This document shows, in pieces, positions 29,363 through 38,579 of a stretch of DNA of 64,000 bases. Every line of letters begins with the position of its first letter. The stretch's first letter is position 1. The DNA is from Methylococcaceae bacterium (GTDB taxonomy: Bacteria; Pseudomonadota; Gammaproteobacteria; Methylococcales; Methylomonadaceae): NCBI GenBank assembly GCA_016715325.1, contig JADKAL010000014.1, forward strand, positions 62,001 to 126,000, in the 5' to 3' direction. The notes below the pieces were generated by a model. It did no database searches. It saw only the letters and a program-made list of their open reading frames with translations, and was not told where the DNA came from. A program made the translations under genes and the position numbers.

Positions 29363-31161
29363 ATGAGCCGCAAAACCGCAATTGTTCTGCTACCCTGTTT
29401 GTTAATGCTTTCAAACTGCGCCCAATTGCCCGACGATTACGGATTGTACCAAGAACCGCCGTCGGCTTGGACTGTAGAGCAAAATAATAATCGCTTAACG
29501 ACCATCGAGTCCCTTGTTCTGAGCAGTAAAAGCAGCGCGGCAAAACAACAAGCGGATTTGATTAATGCGGCTGAGTTGAGTTACCGCAGGCGGCAAAATT
29601 CAATCTACTCTATGCTCAAATTTTACTCAGCTTCGGCGAGGCCGAATTTGCCGCCAATAAACTGAAAGCTATCGATATTGGCCAATTAAGCATCGGAGAT
29701 AAAATAAAATTTTATCAGTCCAGCGCATTTTCCTATTCGCTGACCGGTAATCTTCTGGAAAGTGCAAAGGCTAGAATTGCGCTCGATCCTCTATTAACGA
29801 AAGCCGTTGAGCGAAAAAAAAACCAGTCGCTTATCCTAGAGTCGTTAGGATTATTGCCGGAATCGATTTTTCATAATCCGCAAAATCAAACTGCCGGATT
29901 GCCGGAGTGGTTCGCTGCTGCCAAAATTCTGTCGACGAGAAATCAAAATCCGGCTAGTTTTAATGCTTCTTTGTCAGCTTGGCGGGCTGCAAACTCTCAG
30001 CATCCGGCTAATATTTATTTAACCAATATAGAAAACAAACCGGAAGATTCCGGTTTAATGCCTAAGTCTATCGCTGTCTTATTACCGGAGTCTGGGCCGT
30101 TTACCGACGCCGGTAAAGCTGTAAAAGCCGGTTTTTTAGCCGCGCACAGCCGGGATAATAGCAGTAACAAACCAGTGCTCCGTTTCTACGATACCGAGAA
30201 ATCGAAAATCGGCGATGTCTACCGAAACGCCGTCAGCGAAGGCGCAAAATTAGTCATCGGCCCGTTAAATAAGGAAAGCATACAAAGACTTGCCGACTCC
30301 GCGCCGTTAACAATTCCGGTCCTCGCGTTAAATCACGTTCCCGATCTTAATAAACAAAACCTTTATCAATTTGCTTTGAGTCCGATGGACGATGTAGCGG
30401 AGATCACTCAAAAAGCGGCATCGGACGGTCATAAGAAAGCGCTTTTACTTGTGCCGGAAAACGAGCAAAGCAAACGCCTTGTTTCTTATTTTACGTCGAG
30501 TTGGCAAAATCAAAACGGTTCGATACTTGCCAAAAAAAGCTACAACCCAAAATCGGACGATTATTCGTCTGTCATCAAAAAATTGCTGAATGTGGCTGAA
30601 AGCGAAGATCGATTTCGGAAGGTTTTAAGTTATTATCCGGCGGCAAAATCCGTTCCGCGTAAACGCCAAGATGCGGATGTATTGTTCTTAAGCGCTTACA
30701 GTAAAGAAGGGCGAATTATCAATTCGCAACTGCAACTCCAGCAAGCAGGAAATCTATCGGTCTATGCGATGCCGACTATCTTTTCTGGTATCGTCGATTC
30801 AATCGGCGACAATCCGCTAAACGGCATTACGTTTTGCGATATGCCTTGGCTATTCGATGCCGCCTATAGCGGCGATCTGAGCATGACGGCGTTGAGAGAA
30901 ACCTGGAGCCAATTCCCTAATACCTATATCCGCCTATTGGCGATGGGTATCGATGCCTATCATCTCGGCGCGAAACTATCGACCTTAACTGCAAGCCCGT
31001 ATCCAGGCGCAACCGGTAATTTAACGATGGCTAACGGAAATCGAATCAAACGCGCACTAGTCTGCGCCAAATTCAACATGGGCCAACCGGAGCTTATCGG
31101 TTTTACACACAGCCCGGCGGACGGAGAAACTAGCAAAACCGGAAGCTTTGTTAATCCGTAG
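29363..31161 (+). pseudogene. lpoA: LpoA-like penicillin-binding-protein activator lipoprotein, frameshifted
   Basis: Outer-membrane lipoprotein that activates PBP1A-type synthases. The first frame (29363-29665) starts MSRKTAIVLLPCLLMLSNCA, with Cys19 as likely lipidation site. At about 29583-29590 the frame shifts: the correct continuation is QAAKFNLLYAQILLSFGEAEF and runs to 31161. The second part includes the periplasmic-binding-protein-like LppC domain (SIAVLLPESGPFTDAGKAVK, then VIGPLNKESI). About 600 residues result if one missing base is restored. The shift may be a sequencing error. Context rsmI-lpoA-yraN-diaA is conserved in gamma-proteobacteria. Confidence 0.85.
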
Positions 31162-31181
31162 TATTCGATAGGTCGCACAAC

Positions 31182-31544
31182 GTGTTCGACTCGATAAAAA
31201 CTAAAGCAGCGCATTTAATACGCGGAAAAACAGCGGAGGATCAAGCGCTCGACTTTTTGATCAACAAGGGACTTGTCCCAGTTGCCCGCAATTATCGCTG
31301 CAAACAAGGCGAGTTGGATTTGATCATGCGAGACCGGCAATCTCTGGTAGTAATTGAAGTGCGCTATCGTAAATCCAACGTGTACGGTAGTGCTACGGAG
31401 AGTATAACACCCAGCAAACAAGCTAAAATTATCGCCGCAACACAGCATTATTTATCAACGCTGACCGCAGACACGCCGTTACGTTTCGACGTTATCGCTA
31501 TCTCCGGTAACAATACCATCAACTGGATTAAAAACGCATTTTAA
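31182..31544 (+). CDS. yraN: YraN, UPF0102 family endonuclease-like protein
   Basis: 120 residues with GTG start. Family pattern: GKTAEDQALDFL, NYRCKQGELDLIMRDRQSLVVIEVRYR, in which the Glu/Asp/Glu set of a PD-(D/E)XK-like nuclease fold is kept (GELDLI, VVIEVRYR), and FDVIAI. The true biochemical role is not established. Standard position between lpoA and diaA. Confidence 0.92.
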   Translation: MFDSIKTKAAHLIRGKTAEDQALDFLINKGLVPVARNYRCKQGELDLIMRDRQSLVVIEVRYRKSNVYGSATESITPSKQAKIIAATQHYLSTLTADTPLRFDVIAISGNNTINWIKNAF

Positions 31545-31560
31545 ATTCTATTTGGCATCC

Positions 31561-32154
31561 ATGAGCTTAGAAAATCGTATCATCAACCAATTTACCGACA
31601 GTATCCAAACCAAGCAAAACGTTTTAACGGAACTCTGCGAACTTATTGAGGTGGCGTCGCAACGAATGGTCACGGCTTTATTGAATGATCGAAAGATTTT
31701 CACTTGCGGTAACGGACGCTCGGCGTGTTCCGCTCAGTTGCTTTCTTCTTCTTTATTGAACCAATTCGAACGCGACCGCCCTTCTTTGCCTGCGATTGCA
31801 CTGACCGCCGATTCTACAACGCTTACAGCCATTGCCGGCGATGGCGGTTATGAAGAAATCTACGCTAAACAGCTTCGCTCGCTTGGGATCAGCGGCGATG
31901 TTCTTGTCGCTTTTGCGGACGGCAACCACTCCGCCAATATCGCTAAAGCCATTACTGTCGCACAGAGCAAAGACATTTCTATCATTGCAATAACCGGCGG
32001 AAAAAACGAAGCCATATCGGCATTATTAAACGAAAGAGATTTAGAGATACGCGTCCAATCGAGTTCAACCATCAGAACCCACGAAGTTCATGTACTTATT
32101 ACCCACTGCTTGTGCGACTTGATCGACTACCAGCTTTTTGACGGTACGGGTTGA
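31561..32154 (+). CDS. diaA: DiaA-type SIS-domain protein (DnaA initiator-associating / phosphoheptose isomerase family)
   Basis: 197 residues from ATG 31561; the TTG at 31552 adds three non-conserved residues. SIS domain pattern: IFTCGNGRSACSAQLLSSSLLNQFERDRPSLPAIAL (IFTCGNGRSA core), GDGGYEEIYAKQLRSLG and ITGGKNEAISALL. Relatives are DiaA, which binds DnaA to time initiation, and GmhA, which makes heptose for LPS. Position after yraN, and the presence of dnaA nearby, favour DiaA, but isomerase activity cannot be excluded. Confidence 0.85.
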   Translation: MSLENRIINQFTDSIQTKQNVLTELCELIEVASQRMVTALLNDRKIFTCGNGRSACSAQLLSSSLLNQFERDRPSLPAIALTADSTTLTAIAGDGGYEEIYAKQLRSLGISGDVLVAFADGNHSANIAKAITVAQSKDISIIAITGGKNEAISALLNERDLEIRVQSSSTIRTHEVHVLITHCLCDLIDYQLFDGTG

Positions 32155-32222
32155 AACCCAAATGCTATCGGTTGAATAAAGCTTTAGCCTATCCGCGATG
32201 TAAAGAATAATTTTACGTACGT

Positions 32223-32264
32223 AAAAAAAAGGCCCGCACTTTTAAAAGTGCAGGCCTTTTTTTT
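32223..32264. terminator. Bidirectional rho-independent terminator between diaA and rpsI
   Basis: Strong hairpin flanked by A-run and T-run on both sides: AAAAAAAAGGCCcGCACTTT on the left and its near complement AAAGTGCaGGCCTTTTTTTT on the right, with one mismatch. It serves convergent genes diaA (+) and rpsI (-). Confidence 0.92.
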
Positions 32265-32280
32265 GAATAGAGATAAACGA

Positions 32281-32676
32281 TTAACGTTTTGAGTATTGAG
32301 GACGTTTTCTTGCTTTGTGCAAGCCGACTTTTTTACGTTCTACTACGCGCGAATCGCGAGTAACAAAACCGGCTTTTCTCAACGCAGGGCGAAGTGTTTC
32401 GTCGTATTCCATCAAGGCGCGCGTCAATCCGTGACGAATTGCGCCGGCTTGCCCTGATGGGCCTCCGCCTTTAACGATAACGTTAACATCGAAAGTACCT
32501 TCCATCTCAACGAGTTGAAGAGGCTGGCGAGATACCATTTGGTCGGTTTTGCGACCGAAATAGTCTTCCAATGTTTTTGAATTTACTGTAATTTTACCGG
32601 TGCCTTTTGTCGCGTAGACTCTTGCTATCGCGCTTTTACGACGACCTGTTCCGTAATATTGAGCTACTGCTGTCAT
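32281..32676 (-). CDS. rpsI: Ribosomal protein S9
   Basis: 131 residues. The sequence has [34 protein letters not shown] ([10 protein letters not shown] core) and the conserved tail [11 protein letters not shown], whose terminal lysine-arginine reaches the ribosomal P site. Second gene of the rplM-rpsI operon. Confidence 0.98.
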   Translation of the reverse strand: MTAVAQYYGTGRRKSAIARVYATKGTGKITVNSKTLEDYFGRKTDQMVSRQPLQLVEMEGTFDVNVIVKGGGPSGQAGAIRHGLTRALMEYDETLRPALRKAGFVTRDSRVVERKKVGLHKARKRPQYSKR

Positions 32677-32687
32677 GGTCTTCCCGC

Positions 32688-33115
32688 TTAAATGTCTAAA
32701 ACTTTAGGCTGTTGTGCCTGATGATCGTGTTGTGGTCCTGCGTAAACTTTCAATTTTTTGAACATTGCGCGGCCGAGTGGGTTTTTCGGTAACATGCCTT
32801 TAACTGCGGTAGTCAAAATACGGTCAGGAAAGGTTTTTCTTAATTTTCCTAAGCTAATTGTTTTCAGATTGCCGATATAACCGGTATGATGCTGATAAAG
32901 CTTATTTTTTTCTTTAGTGCCGGTGACGCCGATTTTTCAACATTGACGACAATGATGTAATCTCCCGTATCCACATGCGGAGTATATTCAGGCTTATGTT
33001 TTCCACGGAGGCGGTGTGCAATTTCAGACGCTAGACGACCCAAGGTCTTTCCTTCTGCGTCCACTACATACCAATCGCGCTTAACTTCTGCGGGCTTTGC
33101 ACTAAATGTTTTCAT
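32688..33115 (-). CDS. rplM: Ribosomal protein L13 (one-base frameshift as read)
   Basis: Starts [20 protein letters not shown] and is in frame to VVNVEK. After that an A appears to be missing from a run of five (plus-strand T run at 32934-32938). Adding one A gives [20 protein letters not shown] and continues to QQPKVLDI, exactly the 142-residue L13. Because L13 is essential or nearly so, and the damage is in a homopolymer, a sequencing error is the most likely explanation. First gene of the rplM-rpsI operon. Confidence 0.93.
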
Positions 33116-33228
33116 CGCTACTTTGTCTTTCTGTTAAAGGCTCAAATAAAGAGCCGGAATATTACTAAAGTTTTAGTCTTTTTACAAGTTTCTTTTAGCA
33201 AGGGGTGAAAATAACAATAATAAATCTG

Positions 33229-34590
33229 TCATAGTTTGATATTGAGAGAATGAAGTTTTCGGTAGAGGTGCGTCCGCTCTATTCCGACTGCAGCAGACAA
33301 TTTAGCAACACTGCCGCCGGAGCGTTCGAAATGATATTCCAGATATGCTTTCTCAAATTGATCACGGGCGTCTTTTAAAGGCAGATTATAAAAATCCGGC
33401 ACAGACGCGGAAGGGGTCGTGTCGACAATAACTGTTCCCAAAGCCGATTTCACTTCATCCAGTTCGATTTCTTCGCCGACGCCTAAAATCATCAAACGTT
33501 GAACCAGATTCTTCAATTCCCTGACATTCCCTCGCCAACTGTAATTACGTAAAAAATTTTGCGCCGCCATAGAAAATTTACGGAACGCGAGTTTGTCGTG
33601 ACTGACAAAATAATCGACGTAAAAGCTTAATAAGCTGGGAATATCTTCACTATGACTGCGAAGCGGTTGGATTTCCAAGGTCACTTCGTTTAATAAATAG
33701 TAAAGGTCGTGTCTGAATCGCCCCAGTTTTACTTCTTCCGCTAAGTCGATACGGGTTGAGGCGATAACGCGAACATCGACGCGAACAGCCTCGCTGCCGC
33801 CGACCCGTAAAAACGAGCTGGATGCCAAAGCACTCAGCAATCTTAATTGAGTTTCTTGATCCATACCGGCAATTTCGCTTAGAAACAACGTGCCTCTATT
33901 GGCGCGTTCTAATAATCCCGGATAGACTTTACCGTTGCTTTCTTTGCCGAAAAACTCGACGGCGGCGTTTTCCGGCGAGATGCTGCCGACAGACACATCG
34001 ACGAACGGCCCATCCCGTCTGGTACTGTTATTGTGCAAATAACGGGCGTAGAGTTCTTTACCGACACCCGCTTCGCCCGCGAATAAAACGCGGGTATCGT
34101 GCTGCGCCAAGCGTTTGATTTGGTCTTTCGTTCGGGCTATCGCGGCGCTCTTGCCGACGGGTTCGATATCAGTTACCAATTGTTGTTTTAATCCGGCGTT
34201 TTCTTTTTGTAAGTTGCTGGCTTCCAATGCGCGCGCCACGATGAGCAATAATTTCGCCATCGACAAAGGCTTTTCAAGAAAATCGTAAGCACCAAGCTTG
34301 GTCGATTCCACGGCCGATTCTACGGAGCCGTGTCCCGACATCATGATGACCGGGCATAGCAAAGCATCTTCGCTCACCCATTCTTTTAACAAAGTAATGC
34401 CGTCCATATCCGGCATCCAGATGTCCAATAGAATTAAATGCGGATTGATAGAGTTTTTTAACGCCTTAGCTTCCCTGGCGTTTTCCGCGGTTGTAACCTT
34501 ATAGCCTTCATCCTCCAAAATTTCGCACACAAGCCGGCGAATTTCCGGTTCGTCATCGACAACCAATAAGTGAGGTGCTTGTTTATTCAT
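33229..34590 (-). CDS. NtrX-like response regulator, AAA+ domain without GAFTGA
   Basis: 453 residues from ATG 34590; a GTG five codons upstream is possible. Receiver domain 1-120 with DDEPEIRR, the phosphoacceptor LLDIWMPD and the conserved lysine EKPLSM. AAA+ domain with Walker A GEAGVGKE and Walker B TLFLSEIA. The C-terminus is a Fis-type helix-turn-helix (LSAAVGIERTHLYRKLHSL). The sigma54-contacting loop GAFTGA is missing: where it should be, after VEFFGKE, the sequence goes straight to SNGKVYPGLLERA. It is therefore unlikely to activate sigma54 in the classical way. Partner kinase lies directly upstream. Confidence 0.9.
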   Translation of the reverse strand: MNKQAPHLLVVDDEPEIRRLVCEILEDEGYKVTTAENAREAKALKNSINPHLILLDIWMPDMDGITLLKEWVSEDALLCPVIMMSGHGSVESAVESTKLGAYDFLEKPLSMAKLLLIVARALEASNLQKENAGLKQQLVTDIEPVGKSAAIARTKDQIKRLAQHDTRVLFAGEAGVGKELYARYLHNNSTRRDGPFVDVSVGSISPENAAVEFFGKESNGKVYPGLLERANRGTLFLSEIAGMDQETQLRLLSALASSSFLRVGGSEAVRVDVRVIASTRIDLAEEVKLGRFRHDLYYLLNEVTLEIQPLRSHSEDIPSLLSFYVDYFVSHDKLAFRKFSMAAQNFLRNYSWRGNVRELKNLVQRLMILGVGEEIELDEVKSALGTVIVDTTPSASVPDFYNLPLKDARDQFEKAYLEYHFERSGGSVAKLSAAVGIERTHLYRKLHSLNIKL

Positions 34591-34606
34591 AGTGTTCGTT
34601 TCCACA

Positions 34607-36748
34607 TTAAACTGCAGGAAGCAGGATGATAAATCCTGCGCCTATTTGTCGCTGGGTATCGACCCAAATCGATCCGCCGTGTTCTTCGATAATTTTTTTT
34701 ACAATCGCCAATCCTAATCCGGTGCCTTTGGCTTTGGTCGTAACATAAGGTTCAAAGATTTTCTCGATGTGTTCTTCTTTAATGCCGGGTCCGTCGTCAT
34801 AAAATGCGATTTCGATGAAATCGGTATAATTTTTTTGTACCCGGCTGAGGTGAATATCGATTTGTCCGTTGTCGTTTATCGCTTCCAATGCATTGATGGC
34901 TAAGTTATGAATCACTTGCCGGATACTCACCGGATCGCCTTTGATCAACGACTTGCTTGCGCCGAATTCCGTATTGAATTTTACGCCTGATTTCGCACGA
35001 TACAATGCTAATACCTCTTGAATCAACAAAGCTAAATCGAGTTCGGTCGCCTGTTTTTTGGCGGGTTTGGCGTATTGCGAAAAATCGTCCACCATTTCTT
35101 TCATAGCTTCTACTTGCTGCACGATAGTCCGCGTAGATTTTTGCAAGATTTCGGCATCGCCGCTCTCGAGTTTCGATGCCAGTTTAACTTGCAGCCGTTC
35201 CGCCGATAGTTGTATAGGCGTCAAAGGATTTTTGATTTCGTGCGCCAAACGTCGCGCCACTTCTCCCCAAGCCGCGCTTTTCTGTGCTTGAATGAGGTCT
35301 GTAACGTCGTCAAACACCACAACGGCGCCGACGCGTTGGCCTTCCTGAGAAAATAAAGGCGTCCCCCGGCACAATAACTCTTGCCGTCCGTTCGGTCCTA
35401 AAAACGCTATTCTTTGCTGCCAAATATCATCGGCTTGCTCCAATAATCGTTGTATGGATTTTAAAGGCTCGGCTAGATCTTTATAGGTATCGATCAGATC
35501 CAACAACGTCTGACTGACGAAATGATTTACATGGATATGAAAAATCCGATAAGCCGCCTGATTTGCCGTACGGATTTTATAGTCGGCGTCGAAACTGATC
35601 ACACCGGCCGTTAAATTTGCGAGAATCGTTTCCAGGTAAGCCCGTTGATTTTCGACCTCAAAACCGGCCTGTCTGCTTTCATCCCGCGCCTCCGCGATGC
35701 GCCGCGTCATCACGTTAAAAGATTCCACTAGAAAACCTAAATCGTCTTGTGCGGTAACCGGCAGTTGCTGGTCGTAAAGCCCGGATGCGACGGCTTGCGT
35801 GCCTTTAACCAACGATTTTACCGGGGCAATGATAGTGCGAATACTAATAAAGGCAACCCAAATCGCAGCCAGCAAACTCATGAGCAAAATCAGCGACAAC
35901 GCCAATGAAAAACTCAATTTTAACGAGTTTCTTAAATAACTCATTTCTTTATAGCGAACGAAAGCAAATTCGACCGAATCCGCCAAGTCGGCAATTCGTA
36001 CCGGAACCGGATACAACGCTTGCAAATATTGCGTATCCTGCCCTTTTATCGTCACAATCACCCGTATCATGAGCACATCGTCCCGGATCGGCGCCAGTGC
36101 AGCGAATTCGTCACTTCGACGGAGCTGAAGCCACGTGTGTTCATCCGGTATATTCGGCAATATATCGCCCGGATTAACGCTACTGGAGGCAATGATACGG
36201 CCTTGTTTGGAAAATAAGGTTACTTCATTCGCGCCGGACAATATCAATAGATCATCCATCTCCAAGGTAGCCATCGCTTCCGACGAATAATCCAGATTTT
36301 CAGCAAGCTGCTGCGTTTGTCTAAGATGCCATCGAATTCTTTGATCGAGTGCGACTTGGCTTAGTTCTAAAGCGTCTTCCATTGCTCTGTCGATTTCGAC
36401 ATTAAACCAGCTATCGATGCCTTGATGAAGGAATTGCATGGAGAAGTAAAATACAATGGCTGCAGGAGCGAGCGATAAAAGAACAAAAAGCGATACCATC
36501 CGGGTGGTTAGCCTGGAACCCGCTTCGCGTTTTTTTAGCTGCCGGGTCAACGAATAGATGTTTGCCCCGACTAAACCTAATAGAACGACAGAACCCAAGG
36601 CATTGACGAGCAATAGCCATGAATACATTTCGCCGAGTTTCGAAGATTCTTGGGTAGCCGAACTCATCAACTGTAAAGACAGAAGAATCAAGCCGAACAG
36701 AATGGTGATCGATATACCGATGGGCGGTTTTATTTTTTTAACGGCCAT
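34607..36748 (-). CDS. NtrY-like membrane sensor histidine kinase
   Basis: 713 residues from ATG 36748 (MAVKKIKPPIG), which overlaps the end of the upstream gene by 19 bases; a non-ATG start nine codons earlier is possible. N-terminal membrane segments (about 10-75), a periplasmic or sensing region, another membrane helix near 290, HAMP (about 300-355), PAS (about 365-470), HisKA with RRLAHEIKNPLTPIQLSAER (H is the phosphorylated residue) and HATPase with NLAINALEAIND and GTGLGLAIVKKI. NtrYX systems respond to nitrogen, redox or envelope state; the signal here is unknown. Confidence 0.92.
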   Translation of the reverse strand: MAVKKIKPPIGISITILFGLILLSLQLMSSATQESSKLGEMYSWLLLVNALGSVVLLGLVGANIYSLTRQLKKREAGSRLTTRMVSLFVLLSLAPAAIVFYFSMQFLHQGIDSWFNVEIDRAMEDALELSQVALDQRIRWHLRQTQQLAENLDYSSEAMATLEMDDLLILSGANEVTLFSKQGRIIASSSVNPGDILPNIPDEHTWLQLRRSDEFAALAPIRDDVLMIRVIVTIKGQDTQYLQALYPVPVRIADLADSVEFAFVRYKEMSYLRNSLKLSFSLALSLILLMSLLAAIWVAFISIRTIIAPVKSLVKGTQAVASGLYDQQLPVTAQDDLGFLVESFNVMTRRIAEARDESRQAGFEVENQRAYLETILANLTAGVISFDADYKIRTANQAAYRIFHIHVNHFVSQTLLDLIDTYKDLAEPLKSIQRLLEQADDIWQQRIAFLGPNGRQELLCRGTPLFSQEGQRVGAVVVFDDVTDLIQAQKSAAWGEVARRLAHEIKNPLTPIQLSAERLQVKLASKLESGDAEILQKSTRTIVQQVEAMKEMVDDFSQYAKPAKKQATELDLALLIQEVLALYRAKSGVKFNTEFGASKSLIKGDPVSIRQVIHNLAINALEAINDNGQIDIHLSRVQKNYTDFIEIAFYDDGPGIKEEHIEKIFEPYVTTKAKGTGLGLAIVKKIIEEHGGSIWVDTQRQIGAGFIILLPAV

Positions 36749-37317
36749 ACAAACCAATCGCTGGAAAGATACCACTGTGAATTGAGATATGCGATCGGAC
36801 GGAGCGGCAAAGGCAGCGCATCGCGTTCAAACGATATTTTGATTTTGGCTAAATAGGTTTTTGATACAAGAATTTTACTTTTTTCTAGCAAGCGGTAATC
36901 GCGCAACGTTGACAATAAATCGAGCGCTGCTTGTAATGTTGAAAAATTATTAACCGAACCATTGCTCTCATTTTTTACCCGGTACACGTTTAACAAGGCA
37001 TGATATTGGACGCGATAAAGAATGTTTTTTTCTATGATCGTTTTATTCCACAGGTAATCGCGCAGTTCCTCGACTTTAAATTGATAAGTCCAAAGCAGAG
37101 GAACGCCATTCTTTAAAGCTTCGGTCGCTTTATTACTTAATTGATAATCAATATCGGCATTCAGGACGTAATCGTCGCCTAACAAAGATGTTTCAGCGCT
37201 TTTAACACTTACTTCGCCGGTATCATCCGAATAAACCGGCATGGAATGCAGCCATATAAGCAGCGATAGCAAAGCGGCTTTCTTAGCGCTTAACGATACG
37301 TGCATAATAAAAGCCAT
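36730..37317 (-). CDS. DUF4390 periplasmic protein, upstream of the NtrY-like kinase
   Basis: 195 residues with an N-terminal signal peptide (AALLSLLIWLHSMPVYS, cleavage near residue 30). The rest is a mixed alpha/beta exported domain; DUF4390 proteins occur in this position between rsmB and ntrY in many gamma- and beta-proteobacteria, and no biochemical function is known. It overlaps rsmB by 35 bp at its start and the kinase at its end, so it is co-expressed with them; a role in sensing is an inference. Confidence 0.85.
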   Translation of the reverse strand: MAFIMHVSLSAKKAALLSLLIWLHSMPVYSDDTGEVSVKSAETSLLGDDYVLNADIDYQLSNKATEALKNGVPLLWTYQFKVEELRDYLWNKTIIEKNILYRVQYHALLNVYRVKNESNGSVNNFSTLQAALDLLSTLRDYRLLEKSKILVSKTYLAKIKISFERDALPLPLRPIAYLNSQWYLSSDWFVWPLKK

Positions 37318-38572
37318 CCATTGAATTGTCGCCGGTTAATATCTGCCTGCCGTGCGTAGCGGTATTCCCCCAAGACTCCGATCTCATGGGACTTTCTTCG
37401 GCATCGCGATGGGTCGATAAAAACGCGCCGATTTGGAATTCATTTTCACGTTTTAAAACTGAACAGGTTGCATAAACCAGCACGCCGCCTTGCTTCAACA
37501 TCGGCCAAACAGCATTCAGGATGTTCTTTTGTAAAACGACTAAAGCGTCTATATCTTCAGGTCGCCGCAAGAGTTTGATGTCTGGATGTCGGCGAATCAC
37601 ACCGGTTGCCGAACAAGGCGCATCCAGTAAGATTCGATCGAAAGACCGACCGTCCCACCATTGAGTAGGTTGTACGGCATCGGCTACGAGAAGCGTTGCT
37701 TGCAGTTCTAAACGGTGAAGGTTTTCACGTACACGCAGCATCCTGTTCTTATCGTTATCGATGGCAATTAATTCTTCTAAGTCCGGTTGAAGCTCAAGGA
37801 TATGAGACGTTTTCCCGCCCGGTGCGGCGCAAACATCCAGTACGCGATGTCCCGGCTTGGCATCAAGTAATTCAGCCGCCAATTGAGCTGCGCTATCTTG
37901 AACCGAAACCCAGCCGTCTTTAAAACCGGGCAGAACATCAACCGAAACGGGTTTATGAAGGAGTATGCCGGAAACATTTATTCCGGACGGCTCTGCGGCT
38001 AAGTTTTGATCGAGCAACAATTGTAAATAATCTTCTCGGGATTTTTTTGCCGTATTAACGCGTAACGCCATTGGCGGGGCCTGGTTATTTTCGAGCAGTA
38101 TCGATTCGGCTCGGTCGGGCCAATCTAATTCCAAAGTCTTAATCAACCACGCCGGGTGACAGAATGCAGCGATTTTGTTTGCATCCACCCTCTGTTCAAG
38201 TTCGGGTTGTCGTCGTAAATAGTTTCTCAGTACCGCATTAATCAAGGCTTTCGCCCACGAGAAATTTTTAGCAGCCTGTACGGTTTCCGAAACGGCGGCA
38301 TGCGGTTTTACCCGCATAAAGCTCAGTTGATACAGCCCGATGAGTAACAGATATTTAACGTCCTGCGCCTTTAAGGGCTTCTCAAGTAGTAAGGATAAGA
38401 TGAAATCAAGACGCTGATAGTATCGGCAAACACCGTAGCACATCGCTTGAATAAAGGCCTTGTCTTGAAGGGAATCAATCGATTTGAACGACTCATCCAA
38501 CGCCGTCGTAAGTGATTGACCTTCATGCAGAACCTTATTTATGACTTGGGCGGCAGCCCATCGTGTATTCAA
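37283..38572 (-). CDS. rsmB: RsmB, 16S rRNA m5C967 methyltransferase
   Basis: 429 residues. N-terminal NusB-like RNA-binding domain (1-140: AFIQAMCYGVCRYYQRLDFIL), then the Rossmann methyltransferase with VLDVCAAPGGKTSHILEL, the proline-cysteine motif DAPCSATGVIRRHPDIK and the second cysteine motif VYATCSVL that holds the catalytic nucleophile. It methylates C967 of 16S rRNA. It is seven bases downstream of fmt, in the def-fmt-rsmB operon. Confidence 0.97.
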   Translation of the reverse strand: MNTRWAAAQVINKVLHEGQSLTTALDESFKSIDSLQDKAFIQAMCYGVCRYYQRLDFILSLLLEKPLKAQDVKYLLLIGLYQLSFMRVKPHAAVSETVQAAKNFSWAKALINAVLRNYLRRQPELEQRVDANKIAAFCHPAWLIKTLELDWPDRAESILLENNQAPPMALRVNTAKKSREDYLQLLLDQNLAAEPSGINVSGILLHKPVSVDVLPGFKDGWVSVQDSAAQLAAELLDAKPGHRVLDVCAAPGGKTSHILELQPDLEELIAIDNDKNRMLRVRENLHRLELQATLLVADAVQPTQWWDGRSFDRILLDAPCSATGVIRRHPDIKLLRRPEDIDALVVLQKNILNAVWPMLKQGGVLVYATCSVLKRENEFQIGAFLSTHRDAEESPMRSESWGNTATHGRQILTGDNSMDGFYYARIVKR

Positions 38573-38579
38573 AATAAAA

